Positions 39,519 to 51,511 of a DNA stretch of 64,000 nt are shown in pieces; positions within the stretch are counted from its first letter, which is position 1; each line of letters opens with the position of its first letter. The stretch comes from Engraulis encrasicolus (taxonomy: Eukaryota > Chordata > Actinopteri > Clupeiformes > Engraulidae), in the NCBI RefSeq assembly GCF_034702125.1, contig NC_085872.1, positions 31,993,376 to 32,057,375 of the forward strand, in the 5' to 3' direction. A program made the position numbers and the translations under genes. Under the pieces are notes generated by a model. That model did not search any database and was not told the DNA's origin. It was given only the letters and a program-made list of their open reading frames with translations.

Positions 39519-42237
39519 TGTAGCGCCCCCTAGTGGGCAAAAGACTACGCCACCCCTTATGCTAATACACCCGACAATAAAGAGTAAGGGGAACTCCTTA
39601 AATAAATACCAATGCACAAGTGATTGCAAAAAGTATAAAAATAGTTGTTTATTAATTTCTCTTGTGTTGCTTTGTCAATAAATAAAAGTTCATGGACACA
39701 CAGGGAATGGTCGGCCACACCAGTCAGGCCACTATAAATAGACAACAGTAAACATTGTTCATCACACGTGCAAAAATAAATACAATATATGGTAGTTGCA
39801 AAATACACAGCACTCTCACCGCTAGGTGTATTGGATAAATCACACTTGCACAGCAACCTGCCTGCTAGGGCACTTGAATAGAGCACACTTCACAGCACTG
39901 CACACTCACCCGTAGGTGCTTGATCAAACTTCAACACACTTGTGTGCTAGGAGAAAAGGGAACCTTAGTTTCTGCCGCCTACCTAACCAGTAGACCTGAC
40001 CAGCTGGCCACCCTTGGTAATGGGACAGGAGGGTCGGGTAAACAAACAAAGACAAACAAAAAAAAAGAAAATAAACCTCTAGCCAGCGGTCACACTTCGC
40101 ACTGTGCCACACTGGCTTAGATCCTGGCCGCAGGCTAGAGGAGTACAAATCAAATCAAACAGAACCAAAAACACTTGTCCTATAGCAGCACCTGCACACT
40201 CAAGCATTCACTCATTCATTCACTCTCTAGAGAACAGCGACTGACTGTTGAATGATCCTCTTGCGGCATTGAAGGCTAGCACCGCAGTTAAAGTGCATTG
40301 ACCCCGGGCAGCAGACGTCTCGGGTGAAACGCTTTTTACTTCGAGTGCAGTAACCTGGATTCTCTCCCCGGTGTGGAAGGGCTACGAGCACTCCACCAAC
40401 TCACCCCCGGTACTTGCAAGAGAAACTCAGACCCTGAACACAGCAATCCATCTGCTAACTACAAACCCCAACTCCGATGAAGTTGGGACGTTTGGTAAAC
40501 AGTGAATAAAATCAAAATGCTATCATTTTCAAAACATTCAATCTATTCATTAGATGGAGAATAGTGAAAAGACAACATATTAAGTGTTAAAACCGAGAAA
40601 AAATATTGTTTTGGGGGACATATGTACTCATTTCTAATTTGATAAATCCAACACGTCTGAAAAGAGTTGGGACGGGGACAATAAATGGCAGCAAATGTCG
40701 AGGAAGACTAAAAACAAAACAAAAGACAACACTTAACAGTTAAATACATTAACCGATGAGATTATTTTATATAAAAAACAGTGTTAATTCCTATCTTGGA
40801 CATGATTTCACCAGCTTAAATGGTGGGTGTATTCCTTGTCATGTTTTGCAATGTTTTCATTTCTGTAGTGCTTACAGTGTGACAGGTCTTGACCAAAAAC
40901 CCACCATTTTATCACCTGCTGGTCCTTATGATGGAGCCAAACTGTTAAAACATAGGAGAGAATGCAATTTGACCTTACTATGTGGCAGTAATCGAAGATC
41001 TCCCTTCAAAATATAATGCATGAGTGGCTTTTCATGCTGTTTAAAACCCATTTATACCATTCAGCACTGTATTTAACTCTACAGATGAGTGAGAACATCT
41101 TAACCAATGCACTACTGCACCCGCATGCCATCATGGAGGCTGACTTTTGAAGCTAGCACTAACACAAGTTGGATGGTCCATTTTCACTGTAGCACAGGAT
41201 GTGCAATGCTCTATTATTGTCAAAAACAATGGACTTCTACAACTTCTGCTGACTTCTGTAAGCAAAGGACAGTTTCCCATGTCTTCTGGGTCTATTTCAA
41301 GTGAGCTCAGGTGCTTAGGAGAATGTTAGACCCCTGTATCATTTTCATGCATTAAGCATTTTTAATATGGTCAATTTTCAATAGCTCTAATTCCTGGACT
41401 GCTAGAGTGAGACTACAGCCAATATATATTTCATGATGTCATGAACCTATACAATGATTTTATTAACAAAAATATGTCTTATATACACTCAATCGTGGTA
41501 AATCAAAGGGAATTCAAAAATGTATGTAATAACTATGGTAATTATTCCCTTTGCATCTTTCATTCTGAGTGACGCAGCCTCTCTGTGATGATCTTATACT
41601 TGGACACCTATATTGTCCGTCAGTACAATTCATTTTTAAATGTTCTTCTTTGTTGTTTTATCTTATTTGGATGTTTACTAAATTTCACTGATCCCCGTCC
41701 CAACTCTTTTGAGACATGTTGGATTTATCAAATTAGAAATTAGTACATATGTCCCCCAAAACAATATTTTTTCTCGGTTTTAACACTTAATATGTTGTCT
41801 TTTCACTATTCTCCATCTAATGAATAGATTGAATGTTTTGAAAATGATAGCATTTTGATTTTATTCACTGTTTACCAAACGTCCCAACTTCATCGGAGTT
41901 GGGGTTTGTAGCAGCTCCTGTTTGGAGGGTTCTGACCACTCACTCCCCAGCTTATCGCTGCCAACCCGACACACAAACAACACACCAACCCAGCTTCGCC
42001 AGCGTGCTAGCCTAGCGGCTATGGACCATTCCCGGTCTCAGGACCCGAGGTGGCTATATCCATGCCCGGTCTAAGGACCCCAACTCTCCCCATAACACGC
42101 CTGTCCAGAAAACTACACTGACAGTGCCTATGCCCCCAATGAGTTAAAGGAAAGAATACAGGGAAAGCAGGGGAAAGATTAAGTGCAAAGCAAAAGGATT
42201 AAAGAAAGTGAAAGCAGCAATAGGTTCCCTGGCTACA
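39519..42237 (-). repeat. 3' LTR (interrupted by a DNA transposon)
   Basis: It runs from TGTAGCGCCCCCTAG to GGTTCCCTGGCTACA. After removing the insertion at 40462-41908 and one TA it is close to the 1264-bp length of the other LTR. It is downstream in the minus-strand sense of the element. Confidence 0.9.
40462..41908. mobile_element. TA-flanked DNA transposon with about 218-bp TIRs
   Basis: It is inserted in the 3' LTR. The left TIR (40462 to about 40680) starts CAAACCCCAACTCCGATGAA, and the right TIR (about 41692-41908) is its near-perfect complement. The host site is duplicated as TA at 40460-40461 and 41909-41910, proved by the uninterrupted 5' LTR, which has a single TA. TA duplication is typical of Tc1/mariner and some other superfamilies. 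The 1-kb interior has only short reading frames (at 40756-41016 and 41107-41304) with no recognisable transposase, so it is either a decayed or a non-autonomous element. Confidence 0.88.
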
Positions 42238-42900
42238 ATCCACCCCCTCCAAATGGATCGGCGGCCCGACGATCCCATCACAGGACCCGGCATCTTCCTC
42301 GTCCACAGGTGGTAGCCCGTCTTCCTCTCGGGTAGCCGTCGCTCTGGGCAACCGGTGAGGATTGGAATGTTGACCCACAGTGGATCTACCGGACCATCGT
42401 AGGACCACCTCCTCCAGCCCAGTGTCCTCTGCGCCCAGGGACTGATTCCCCTCTGGCACCGGTACAGCTGGTGCTTCCTCTTCGGTGTACAACATTACTA
42501 CCTCCCCGCTGTCATCCTCCTCAGTCACTGGAGGCGCGTCCGTTGGGCCCCTCCTGGCAGGCGGCAGAGCAACCCCTTCACAGTCTTCCCGTAATCCATC
42601 AGGGACAGCCCGCATCTCCAATCGATGAACCTGTCTGACTGGTCCCTCTCCGACGGCCGGTACCACTGTGTATATGGCTGCTGCCCCTGAGGGGCCTCGG
42701 AGTACTCAAAAACACAAGGGTTCCAGTAATCTTGAATTTTGTTACGGCCATGAACATGGTTACGCAATTAGACAAGTTGCCCATCTGCAAACCCAGCATC
42801 ATTAACTTGACTATTATGTGGCTGGGCCATGTCCTGTGATCGTCGCTGGACATGTTCTTGCGTCATTCTAACACTCTCTTGATGTTTCTGAACCCACTCT
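42199..42900 (-). pseudogene. Gypsy pol C-terminal remnant (after integrase core)
   Basis: This is the minus-strand continuation of pol beyond the stop at 42909. The translation carries integrase-tail-like sequence (MEEWVQKHQE, then DYWNPCVFE) but is cut by a second stop near 42770 and a further frame change. The last frame (42199-42666) is acidic and proline-rich and overlaps the LTR edge. No chromodomain was recognised. Confidence 0.6.
42238..42256 (-). other. polypurine tract next to the 3' LTR
   Basis: Minus-strand GGAGGGGGTGGAT lies directly upstream of the LTR start (TGTAGC). This is the expected position and composition of the plus-strand primer for an LTR retrotransposon. Confidence 0.65.
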
Positions 42901-42908
42901 TCCATTGT

Positions 42909-45567
42909 CTATGCCGTTGGGGTCGCTTCCCCCATTCCCAGCAAGAAGTCGACAGGTAGTCTCGGGTGGTGTCCAAACATTAAGTAGTACGGAGTATGCC
43001 CTGTGGTCTGATGGGGAGTGGTATTATAGGCAAACGTCAGCTGAGGCAAGTGGTGTGGCCAGCGGCGCTTCTCCTCTGCAGGCAAAGTACGCAACAGGTC
43101 ATGTAAGGTACGATTAAATCGCTCGCATTGTCCGTTTCCTTGCGGATGGTATGGAGTGGTTCGACTTTTCTGAATGCCATACATATGACACAACTGTTGG
43201 ATTAGCAGACTCTCGAAGTTCCGACCCTGGTCAGAGTGGATACGGGCCGGAGGCCCGAAACGGTAAAACCAATGCTGGACCAGTGCTTGCGCCACGGTGG
43301 ATGCCCTTTGATCCCGGGTGGGGATGGCCTGGGAGTACTTAGTGAAGATGTCGGTCAGAATCAAGACATTCTCCCTCCCATCGCTGGCCTGCTCCAGGAC
43401 TGTGAAATCAATGGCGAGGATTTCATTTGGTTGCGTGGCCTGCAGTGTGCCCCAGTAGGCTCGCACCTTCGGTTGAACTGCCTTCCCCAGCACACACCGT
43501 TTGCAGTTTCGATACCATTCCTCCGCATCCTTGGCCATACTTGGCCAGAAGCATCGACCTTCGAGTACCTTCAAGATTCTCTCCGTGCCTTGGTGCCCCT
43601 GGTCATCGTGCGAACTTCGCAATGCTTCCTTCTGCAGGTTCTCTGGGAGAAGCAATTGATCAACCTCAGGACCTCCTCCTGGTGGGTACACGCGGCGATA
43701 CAGCACCCCCTCTCGATGGACTAACCGGTCCCAGTCTCTAATCAGCCTCTTGCTGCGCCTGGAAAGGACCCTGCGCTTCGCTGCGCCTGGAAACCGACCC
43801 TCCTGGAAGTGCTTGTACACTGGTCCAATGACGGGATCCTCTTGCTGCAGGAGCTTCAGATCTTCCGGCGTACGCCCCGGTAATGCTACCATTTCAGCAC
43901 ACTGGCCTTCCTCTGACTGGACAGCACCTGCTAAAGCTCCGAGAACTGGAACCTCAGTCCCAAAGTTGAACCGCTCTAAATACTGCCGGGACAGAGCGTC
44001 ACAGTTTTGATTACTCTTCCCTGGCCGGTACTTAATTGTGAAGTTAAACGATGCCAGTTGAGAGGCCCATCGCTGCTCTGTAGCACCAAGTTTAGCAGTT
44101 TGAAGATGACTGAGGGGGTTGTTGTCTGTCAGGATGGTGAAATGGTTCCCCAGCAAGTATTCTCGAAATTTTTCCGTGACTGCCCATTTAAGGGCAAGCA
44201 ATTCCAGTTTCATGGAGCTGTAATTCTCCATATTTCGTTCTGCTGGTCTGTGGCCACGGCTAGCAAATGCAACTGGGCGGACTTTTCCCTTGTGCTCTTG
44301 CGAAAGAACAGCGCCTAGACCTCCATGGCTGGCATCTACCTCTACAATGAATGGCTTCTTGAAGTCTGCATATGCCAAGACTGGAGTGGAGGTGAGTTTC
44401 TGCTTCAGCGACTGGAAGGCATGTTCACACTCCTCGTCCCAGGCAGATGCTATGGGGACGGGTGGGGTCTTTCCCTTCCTCCGGGGTCCGCTGAGCTTCC
44501 CGACTAGATGATGCAGCGGGGCCGCGAGCTTCGAGAACCCCTCCACAAACCGTCTGTAATAGCTTGCAAAGCCGAGGAAGGACCGTAGTTCCGCAAGGTT
44601 TCCGGGCCGCCTCCATTCCTTCACCACCTCAATCTTGGCGGGGTCAGTTGACACCCCGTCTGCCGACACCACATGCCCCAGGTAGCTGACTTGATGTTGG
44701 AAAAACCGGCATTTGGAGAGTTTTACTTTCAAGTCTTCTTTTTGCTGGCGAGCAAACACTTCCCCTAATCTCTCCAGGTGTTGTTCTACGGTGGCAGAAA
44801 AGACAATTACATCGTCCAAAAACAACAAGACTGACTGATAGCGGCAATCCCCAAACATTCTTTCCATTAAACGCTGGAAAGTGCCTGGGGCATTGCAGAG
44901 CCCAAAGGGCATGCGATTGAACTCAAATAAGCCAAATGGCGTGCAAAATGCAGTCTTTGATTTGTCTACTTCTGCCACCGGAACTTGATTGTAACCACTC
45001 GCGAGGTCCAGAGTGGAGAACCACCTCGCTCCAGACAGTGCATCAAGGGATTCCTCAATTCGAGGGAGGGGGTAAGCATCACGGCGCGTTTTGGCGTTCA
45101 GTTGCCTATAGTCTACACAAAGACGGAGACTTCCATCCTTTTTTGTCACCAAGACTATGGGGGATGAGTATGGACTGCTACTCTCTCTTATCACCTGACT
45201 ATCCAACAGCTGCTGAATATGGGCCTTCACAGTTTCGTATTGGGAGGGTGGAATTCTCCTGTAAGGCTGGCGGACCGGGATGTTATCCAGCAGTGGGATT
45301 TCATGAGTGATCAATGACGTGCAGCCCAAGTCTCCCTCGCCTCGGGAGAAGATGCTACTGTACTGGGCGAAAAGTGCTTGGGCCTGAGCAGCTTGTTGAG
45401 TGGACAGCCCGGGGAGATCAGGGAGCACAGTTTCAGCGGCATCAGGGGTTGCTACTACCTCCTGTGCGGAAATGTAAGCTTGACAGTTTTCCTGGGACAC
45501 TTCAACTGAAATGGAGGTAGACGTTTTGGCAGACGACGCCATTATCACTTGTACCGTTCCAATAATG
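42909..45567 (-). pseudogene. Gypsy pol: reverse transcriptase, RNase H and integrase
   Basis: A single long minus-strand frame encodes most of pol. In order it shows the RT fingers/palm ([19 protein letters not shown]), the RT core with catalytic FLDD ([10 protein letters not shown]), RNase H ([20 protein letters not shown]), the integrase zinc-binding HHCC pattern (HDDQGHQG and CKRCVLGK) and the integrase DDE core ([25 protein letters not shown]). The frame ends prematurely at 42909 just after the integrase core. Its first few residues upstream of 45567 come from the inserted retroelement, not from pol. Alone it is a substantial but incomplete polyprotein, and it is separated from protease by the insertion at 45568-46247. 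Confidence 0.92.
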
Positions 45568-45610
45568 AGTGACTGAACTTTCAACCTGCACTAACTCAAA
45601 ACATACACAT

Positions 45611-45698
<88 letters not shown>

Positions 45699-45828
45699 GC
45701 ACACCACACTTTCTGCACTAAACCCAAACATACACACACTGACACACAACTCATACTCACACACACACACACACATACACAGGTACACAGACACACACAC
45801 ACACACACACACGCACACAAAACACATA

Positions 45829-45885
<57 letters not shown>

Positions 45886-46247
45886 TGCTGCTGGTGTATT
45901 TAATAAACCTTTTTTAATTATTTATTTTCTTCAAATGCTACTATTACTATGTCAGAACGCTATAAAGGACTTTTAGAAAAAGCACAACAAAATACCTCCT
46001 CTTAATGTATGTTCTCTACAAGTCTTCTGTTGTCCAGTCTTGCACTTTAAATGTCTGTATGAGCAATGTCTACGTCCATACTGTCTTATGTCCATGTATG
46101 AGTACTGTCTATGTCTATACTGTCTATGTCCTTACCTAGATTAGTCTATGTCTGCATGGGAGAGCAAGAAACGCAATTTCAAATTCTTTGTATGACCAGT
46201 GCATGTAAAGAAATTGACAATAAACTTGACTTGACTTGACTTGACTT
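45568..46247 (+). mobile_element. 680-bp retroelement inserted in Gypsy pol
   Basis: It is flanked by the 7-bp duplication AATAATG (45561-45567 and 46248-46254). The plus-strand 3' end reads AAATTGACAATAAACTTGAC and continues in TTGAC pentamers, an L2/CR1-type tail. The 5' two thirds contains two CA tracts (45608-45697 and 45757-45883). Related tails occur at 55740-55915 and 59308-59515. It splits the pol reading frame between residues II and GTVQ. Confidence 0.85.
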
Positions 46248-46254
46248 GAATAAT

Positions 46255-47021
46255 GCTACGGGGAGGCAGCCATGCCCCAGTATTACCCACGTTGACCACT
46301 GGGGCATACAGGATACCCTTCTTGGCTGAGACAAGAGCGGGGGACACCAGCACACCCTCCGGCAGCTGCTCCTCTGCAAAGCCTAATGGCTCCAGTAGAA
46401 GCTCCGCTGAATTCAGTTGTGGACAAGTCACTGGAACCATGGTAAGGGTGCCGGCTTCCAGGAAAACGGGGGCCTTCCGTGCAATTTCGCTCGGAACGGC
46501 TCGGATGCGTTCAGGATCGCCTTGATCTTCTCACAGCGCCGCAGGGCCCGCTGTGCTGCGGGGGCCGCCGATCTCACAGGAGGGGAGTGAAAAAGCTGGG
46601 AACCATGCTGCTCGAAAAGAAGTTGATAGCATTCCCCAACTACGTTCATCCCCAAAATACCCGGCGTCACTCCTTTACGCTGTTTAAAAGCTACATTTTC
46701 AGGGTCTCTCACAATCAATACCCCCCGCCCTGGAATACTCTGCCCAAGCACTACCACCTCCAGTTCAACATACCCAACATACGGAATCTCTATCCCATTT
46801 GCAGCTTGGAGCCCTAACCAGTTACACTCTCTCTTTTTCAGATGCTGAAAATGCTCTTGAAAGAAATGTTCTGTGATGGTGGTTACCATGGACCCAGTAT
46901 CAATGAGGCAAGGGACTTCTACCCCCCCCATAGAAACACACAATACGGGACAAGACCGCACTAATTTATCAAGAGAGTGCAAAGAGCCAGGGCTATCCCC
47001 TCCCAGTGTGTGGCTCTGCAC
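46255..47021 (-). pseudogene. Gypsy protease and linker, frame-broken
   Basis: The 46428-47021 frame contains the aspartic protease active-site signature CLIDTGSMVTTI, followed by a LGMNVVG-type flap/C-terminal region. It ends at 46428. The continuation (CPQLNSAELLLEPLG, then YAPVVNVGNTG) is in another frame from 46440 until the inserted retroelement at 46247. Two frame breaks therefore lie between gag and RT in this copy. Confidence 0.75.
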
Positions 47022-47029
47022 ACTGGGGG

Positions 47030-48109
47030 TTAACAGTTTTCCGGCTGGGTGGCAGAGCGGTCAGGGACTGATGACTGGGAAGGCGGATCAATCAAGGGCG
47101 ACGGCATGGCGGGTCTATTACTATGAGGCGCAGGAGCGCTACGGCAATAACGAGCGATGTGTCCAGGTTTTCCGCATCTAATGCAAATGGGTTGACCATC
47201 TGGCGTCCGTTTGTAACGCCCATCTTTATACGGCTGAGGGGCTTGGGACGTATTACTTGGCTGCCCAAGCTGTCTAACCAGCATATCCAATTGAGCTTGC
47301 TGTTTAAGGACAATTTCCTTGAGATCAGTAAATTCTGTCGATTGGGCAGCCGTAGACGCACACTGAGCCGCGACATGGACTTCATTAGTTTTACCTGGGG
47401 CACGATGGCTCCGGTCACGATTCGCCTGACCCTCTTCCACCCACTGAATGGCTTCTGTTCTTACAGCTAGACGTGTCAGCTCGTTATCCGTCCGCACCAA
47501 TTTCTTGAGTTCCCTGCGTAACATAGGATCACAAACGTTTTCACAAAACTGGTCTCTTAGCACAAGGTCAGGATTACTAATGGCATCTGCTTTTGACAGT
47601 TTAACACGATCAACTAGTTCCATTAGGGCATGGGAAAACTCAAATAAACTCTAATTTTCTCGCTGTTTTCTGACAAAAAAACGTTGCTGCCAGAACACAT
47701 AAGACCTGGAGCAGCCATACACCTCTTTTAACACCTTAATCACAGCGAGAGGATCTTCACGAACAGTTGGAGGTCGATACTTGATTTCATTTCTGGCCTC
47801 CCCCTCTAAATGATCATACAAGAACAACGCTTTTTCACTTTCAGACATAAACCTTGAGGAAATACACCTCTGGGCCTCCTCAACCCACTCTTCAACGGTC
47901 AGGGACCCCATCGTTGTGGAGCCAGAGAATTTTGGGCACCTGCGTTCTCTGGGCAGGTAAAGGGCCTGCTCACGGCGAACAGGTTGAGCGCTAGCCCCAC
48001 CATCGTTCCCAGAGTCCCTACCAGACAGTCTCTGATTTTCTGCCTGCAGCTGCTCCACACGCTGTCGCAGCCGTTGTAGTTCCGGCCCAGATTCTTCAGC
48101 GTTGTCCAT
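47030..48109 (-). pseudogene. Gypsy gag with one in-frame nonsense codon
   Basis: The ATG is at 48109-48107. The N-terminus has a coiled-coil-like leucine pattern (LQRLRQRVEQLQAENQRL). The middle is capsid-like (WVEEAQRCISSRF, LFLYDHLEGEARNEI). The C-terminus has one CCHC zinc knuckle (CIRCGKPGHIARYC) that should bind element RNA. A TAG at 47651-47653 interrupts the frame, but the reading frame resumes unchanged after it (SLFEFSHALMEL). Gag ends at 47030, and protease follows in a different frame. Confidence 0.85.
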
Positions 48110-48204
48110 CTTGCCAGTTGCTGTTCTCTCCACACGCTCTCTCACACACACACACACACACAGGTGCTGCCAAACTTAAATTAACAAAGCAACACTTCAA
48201 AAGA

Positions 48205-48231
48205 CTCGTCCTGCCGAATTCTACGCCAAGT
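48205..48231 (-). other. candidate primer-binding site
   Basis: Directly after the 5' LTR on the minus strand the sequence reads ACT then TGGCGTAGAATTCGGCAGG. A TGG start within a few bases of the LTR is the expected layout for tRNA priming. I could not match it confidently to a particular tRNA. Confidence 0.35.
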
Positions 48232-49495
48232 TGTAGCGCCCCCTAGTGGGCAAAAGACTACGCCACCCCTTATGCTAATACACCCGACAATAAAGAGTAA
48301 GGGGAACTCCTTAAATAAATACCAATGCACAAGTGATTGCAAAAAGTATAAAAATAGTTGTTTATTAATTTCTCTTGTGTTGCTTTGTCAATAAATAAAA
48401 GTTCATGGACACACAGGGAATGGTCGGCCACACCAGTCAGGCCACTATAAGTAGACAACAGTAAACATTGTTCATCACACGTGCAAAAATAAATACAATA
48501 TCTGGTAGTTGCAAAATACACAGCACTCTCACCGCTAGGTGTATTGGATAAAGCAACCTGCCTGCTAGGGCACTTGAATAGAGCACACTTCACAGCACTG
48601 CACACTCACCCGTAGGTGCTTGATCAAACTTCAACACACTTGTGTGCTAGGAGAAAAGGGAACCTCAGTTTCTGCCGCCTACCTAACCGGTAGACACGAC
48701 CAGCTGGCCACCCTTGGTAATGGGACAGGAGGGTCGGGTAAACAAACAAAGACAAAAAAAAAAAAAGAAAATAAACCTCTAGCCAGCGGTCACACTTCGC
48801 ACTGTGCCACACTGGCTTAGATCCTGGCCGCAGGCTAGAGGAGTACAAATCAAATCAAACAGAACCAAAAACACTTGTCCTATAGCAGCACCTGCACACT
48901 CAAGCATTCACTCATTCATTCACTCTCTAGAGAACAGCAACTGACTGTTGAATGATCCTCTTGCGGCATTGAAGGCTAGCACCGCAGTTAAAGTGCATTG
49001 ACCCCGGGCAGCAGACGTCTCGGGTGAAACGCTTTTTACTTCGAGTGCAGTAACCTGGATTCTCTCCCCGGTGTGGAAGGGCTATGAGCACTCCACCAAC
49101 TCACTCCCGGTACTTGCCCGGTACTTGCAAGAGAAACTCAGACCCCGAACACAGCAATCCATCTGCTAACTAGCAGCTCCTGTCTGGAGGGTTCTGACCA
49201 CTCACTCCCCAGCTTATCGCTGCCAACCCGACACACAAACAACACGCCAACCCAGCTTCGCCAGCGTGCTAGCCTAGCGGCTATGGACCATTCCCGGTCT
49301 CAGGACCCGAGGTGGCTATATGCCCGGTCTAAGGACCCCAACTCTCCCCATAACACGCCTGTCCAGAAAACTACACTGACAGTGCCTACGCCCCCAATGA
49401 GTTAAAGGAAAGAATACAGGGAAAGCAGGGGAAAGATTAAGTGCAAAGCAAAAGGATTAAAGAAAGTGAAAGCAGCAATAGGTTCCCTGGCTACA
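48232..49495 (-). repeat. 5' LTR (uninterrupted)
   Basis: This is a direct copy of the LTR at 39519-42237 without the inserted transposon. At 49168-49180 it keeps the empty site CTGCTAACTAGCAGC. In the minus-strand sense it is the upstream LTR and should contain the element's promoter. Confidence 0.9.
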
Positions 49496-50067
49496 CTTAA
49501 GTAACAGATTAAGACATAGCCATAACAATTCTGGTGACAGTAAGGTTATAACATAGAATCTGCGCAAAGGGGTTAAAGAATTTAATGTATTTTTTTTTTA
49601 ATCCTTAGGATATGTTTATAGCAGATTAAATTTGATGCACAAACTTGTATTGAATCTTGTAATGATGCAGATAGGTTACATTATTGTGTAAGTTTTTGGT
49701 GCATGTTGATACATCAATATATTATGGGCCCAGTACCAAGTCTTGGGGAACTCCTGTTTTGTTTGTGTAGGGGGGAACAGGTTGACTATGTATTTTGTTT
49801 TTTACTTTCACTAGTGGCAGACTGGGCAGTTATGGACGGTGGGGTGGCACGGAAAAAAAACTGTCTGGAAAAATGTGAATTAGATGCATATTTAGAAAGT
49901 ACATCAATGAAGCCAGTTATTCAAATCTCTGTGGGTAATGGTGGGAAATGCTACATGAATATAATTTCCAACTGGTTTCCAACAGCAACGCTCACTGCAT
50001 TTATGTAGGCCCATTTCATGTTATTTGAGTGGCATTTTAGATTTACTGAAAGCTCTTTTGATGGTGA

Positions 50068-50193
50068 AAATCAGCATCTTTTCAGACTTGATAAGGCTTC
50101 AATCTTGGCTGTACCCTTAGTGGGTTGTATGTATGAAAATAAGTGGTTTGAAATGAAATCCCATCCAACTTCATATTACTCAGGGGACATAAA
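50068..50193. repeat. dispersed repeat, copy 2 (pair with 34551-34697)
   Basis: It shares ATCAGCATCTTTTC, GGCTTCAATCTTGGC, GTGGGTTGTA and GTGGTTTGAAATGAAA in order with the earlier copy. It runs directly into a CA tract at 50202-50273. Confidence 0.6.
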
Positions 50194-50201
50194 CATAAAC
50201 A

Positions 50202-50202
50202 T

Positions 50203-50273
<71 letters not shown>
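50202..50273. repeat. CA microsatellite
   Basis: A perfect CA run followed by TATATATAGA. Confidence 0.95.
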
Positions 50274-50276
<3 letters not shown>

Positions 50277-50889
50277 TATATATAGAGTGTTAGAACACGA
50301 TATGTCACAGTACTGTAAATACGCTGCCATATTGATAAATGACAAAGTATACAAACCATATTATCTTTTGGTGAAGGACAAGAGGTCTCAAGAAGTGATG
50401 AGCTCTTCCTGTGGCCAGATGCCTGAATGTTTACATGATCGTTTTTAAATCCGAATTAATAATTCAAAATTAAGTAATTCTGTCGAGTTTACTTTGATCT
50501 TTCATTTAATTCCGAATTGTGGAGTGTTTACGTCACGCTTTCAAAGTGGAATTATTCTGAATTAAAGTGAGTTAATGAATGAAATGTCTTGTGTAAACGA
50601 GGCCACTGTTGATGCCAGTCATCACCAATAGTTCAGTAATGCAAGACAGTCTGGGTTTTACTTAGCACCTTTTCCTCCATCTCATCTTACCTTTAGCTAA
50701 TGGGGCTGCACAGTAAAAAATGGAGTGTCAATATTGCAGTGTAAACGCATTTTCCTCTGAATAGAGTAGTTATAACAATAGGCAGAGTAAACTCGTCCAA
50801 ATGGTAGTGTCAAAAGTGAGAGTAAAAAAGTGAGTGTCAACATTTCAGTGTAAATCTATTTTTCTCTTGATAGAGAGGTTATAACAATA

Positions 50890-51507
50890 GAGCTCTTCAG
50901 CGTTGACGTCAACTTGTATGCGGCGTTTGGACTACCGGTTCCCTGGCGATTTTTTACATTGCAAAACGCCATAGAGATTCAGGTTTGGCAAAAATATAAG
51001 TTGCACGGCAACAACGAACATTAGCGTGTCCCCGCATCCCTTTCTCATTAGTGGAACGGATCGTATCATCATGTTGGTGTATTCACATGTTAAATCATGA
51101 CGATTATAATTCAATATTGCTAACCCCTTTCTGATCATTAAAACTTCCGAACTACATACTTTCCTTTGGTTGCCATGGGTACAACCTTCCGCACGTACAT
51201 GCCGTTAGATACTGGCGCCGTTTCTGTAGTCGCCAAAAGCTTCCGGGTTTAGCATATGGACGCAACATCGTATTTATGTCGAAGTTTGACACAAAATGAT
51301 CAACCATGTCATACCTACAGCCTATTTTTAACACCCTCGACAGTTTGCGGGGGTTCGCTAAGCGCGTGCTTGCACTCGGAGCTTATTTGAAATTTACCCC
51401 TATTCATTCCCAATGGAGGCCGGAAGCCGATAGGAACCAGGACGTCCTTAAATGCTAACATGAAAGACTACAATCTACTACATGCTTCCGCTTCCGCTGA
51501 AGAACTC
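50890..51507. mobile_element. 618-bp element inserted upstream of the 528-aa gene
   Basis: The 13-bp ends GAGCTCTTCAGCG and CGCTGAAGAACTC are inverted with one mismatch. It interrupts the sequence TTATAACAATA/GGCAGAGTAA, whose uninterrupted relative is nearby at 50771-50790. A flanking TA or ATA is present on both sides. The interior has no recognisable protein. TIR length and a 2-3 bp target fit PIF/Harbinger- or Tc1-like MITEs. Confidence 0.6.
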
Positions 51508-51511
51508 TATA

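Larger units (their letters stand above)
39519..49495 (-). mobile_element. Ty3/Gypsy LTR retrotransposon, near full length, defective
   Basis: Two direct LTRs (39519-42237 and 48232-49495) begin TGTAGC and end GCTACA. They enclose, in minus-strand order, gag, protease, reverse transcriptase-RNase H and integrase, the Gypsy order. By eye I count roughly a dozen substitutions plus a few indels between the LTRs, so the insertion is young. It is nevertheless inactive: nonsense codons and frame breaks interrupt gag and pol, a 680-bp retroelement lies in pol, and a 1.45-kb DNA transposon lies in the 3' LTR. The flanks are CTTG on the left and CTTA on the right, possibly a 4-bp target duplication with one change. 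No envelope-like frame is present. Confidence 0.92.

Noticed and set aside
40756..41304. Two short frames inside the TA-flanked transposon as a transposase
   Set aside because: No DDE/D motif or helix-turn-helix was recognisable, and both frames are too short.
39511..49500. 5-bp target duplication for the Gypsy element
   Set aside because: The flanks are CCTTG and CTTAA. At best a 4-bp CTTG/CTTA with one mismatch, so it is reported only as possible.
50709..50732. Left terminus as one end of a short MITE
   Set aside because: No matching inverted end was seen within the next kilobase, so it was considered instead as the end of the larger unit. This remains uncertain.
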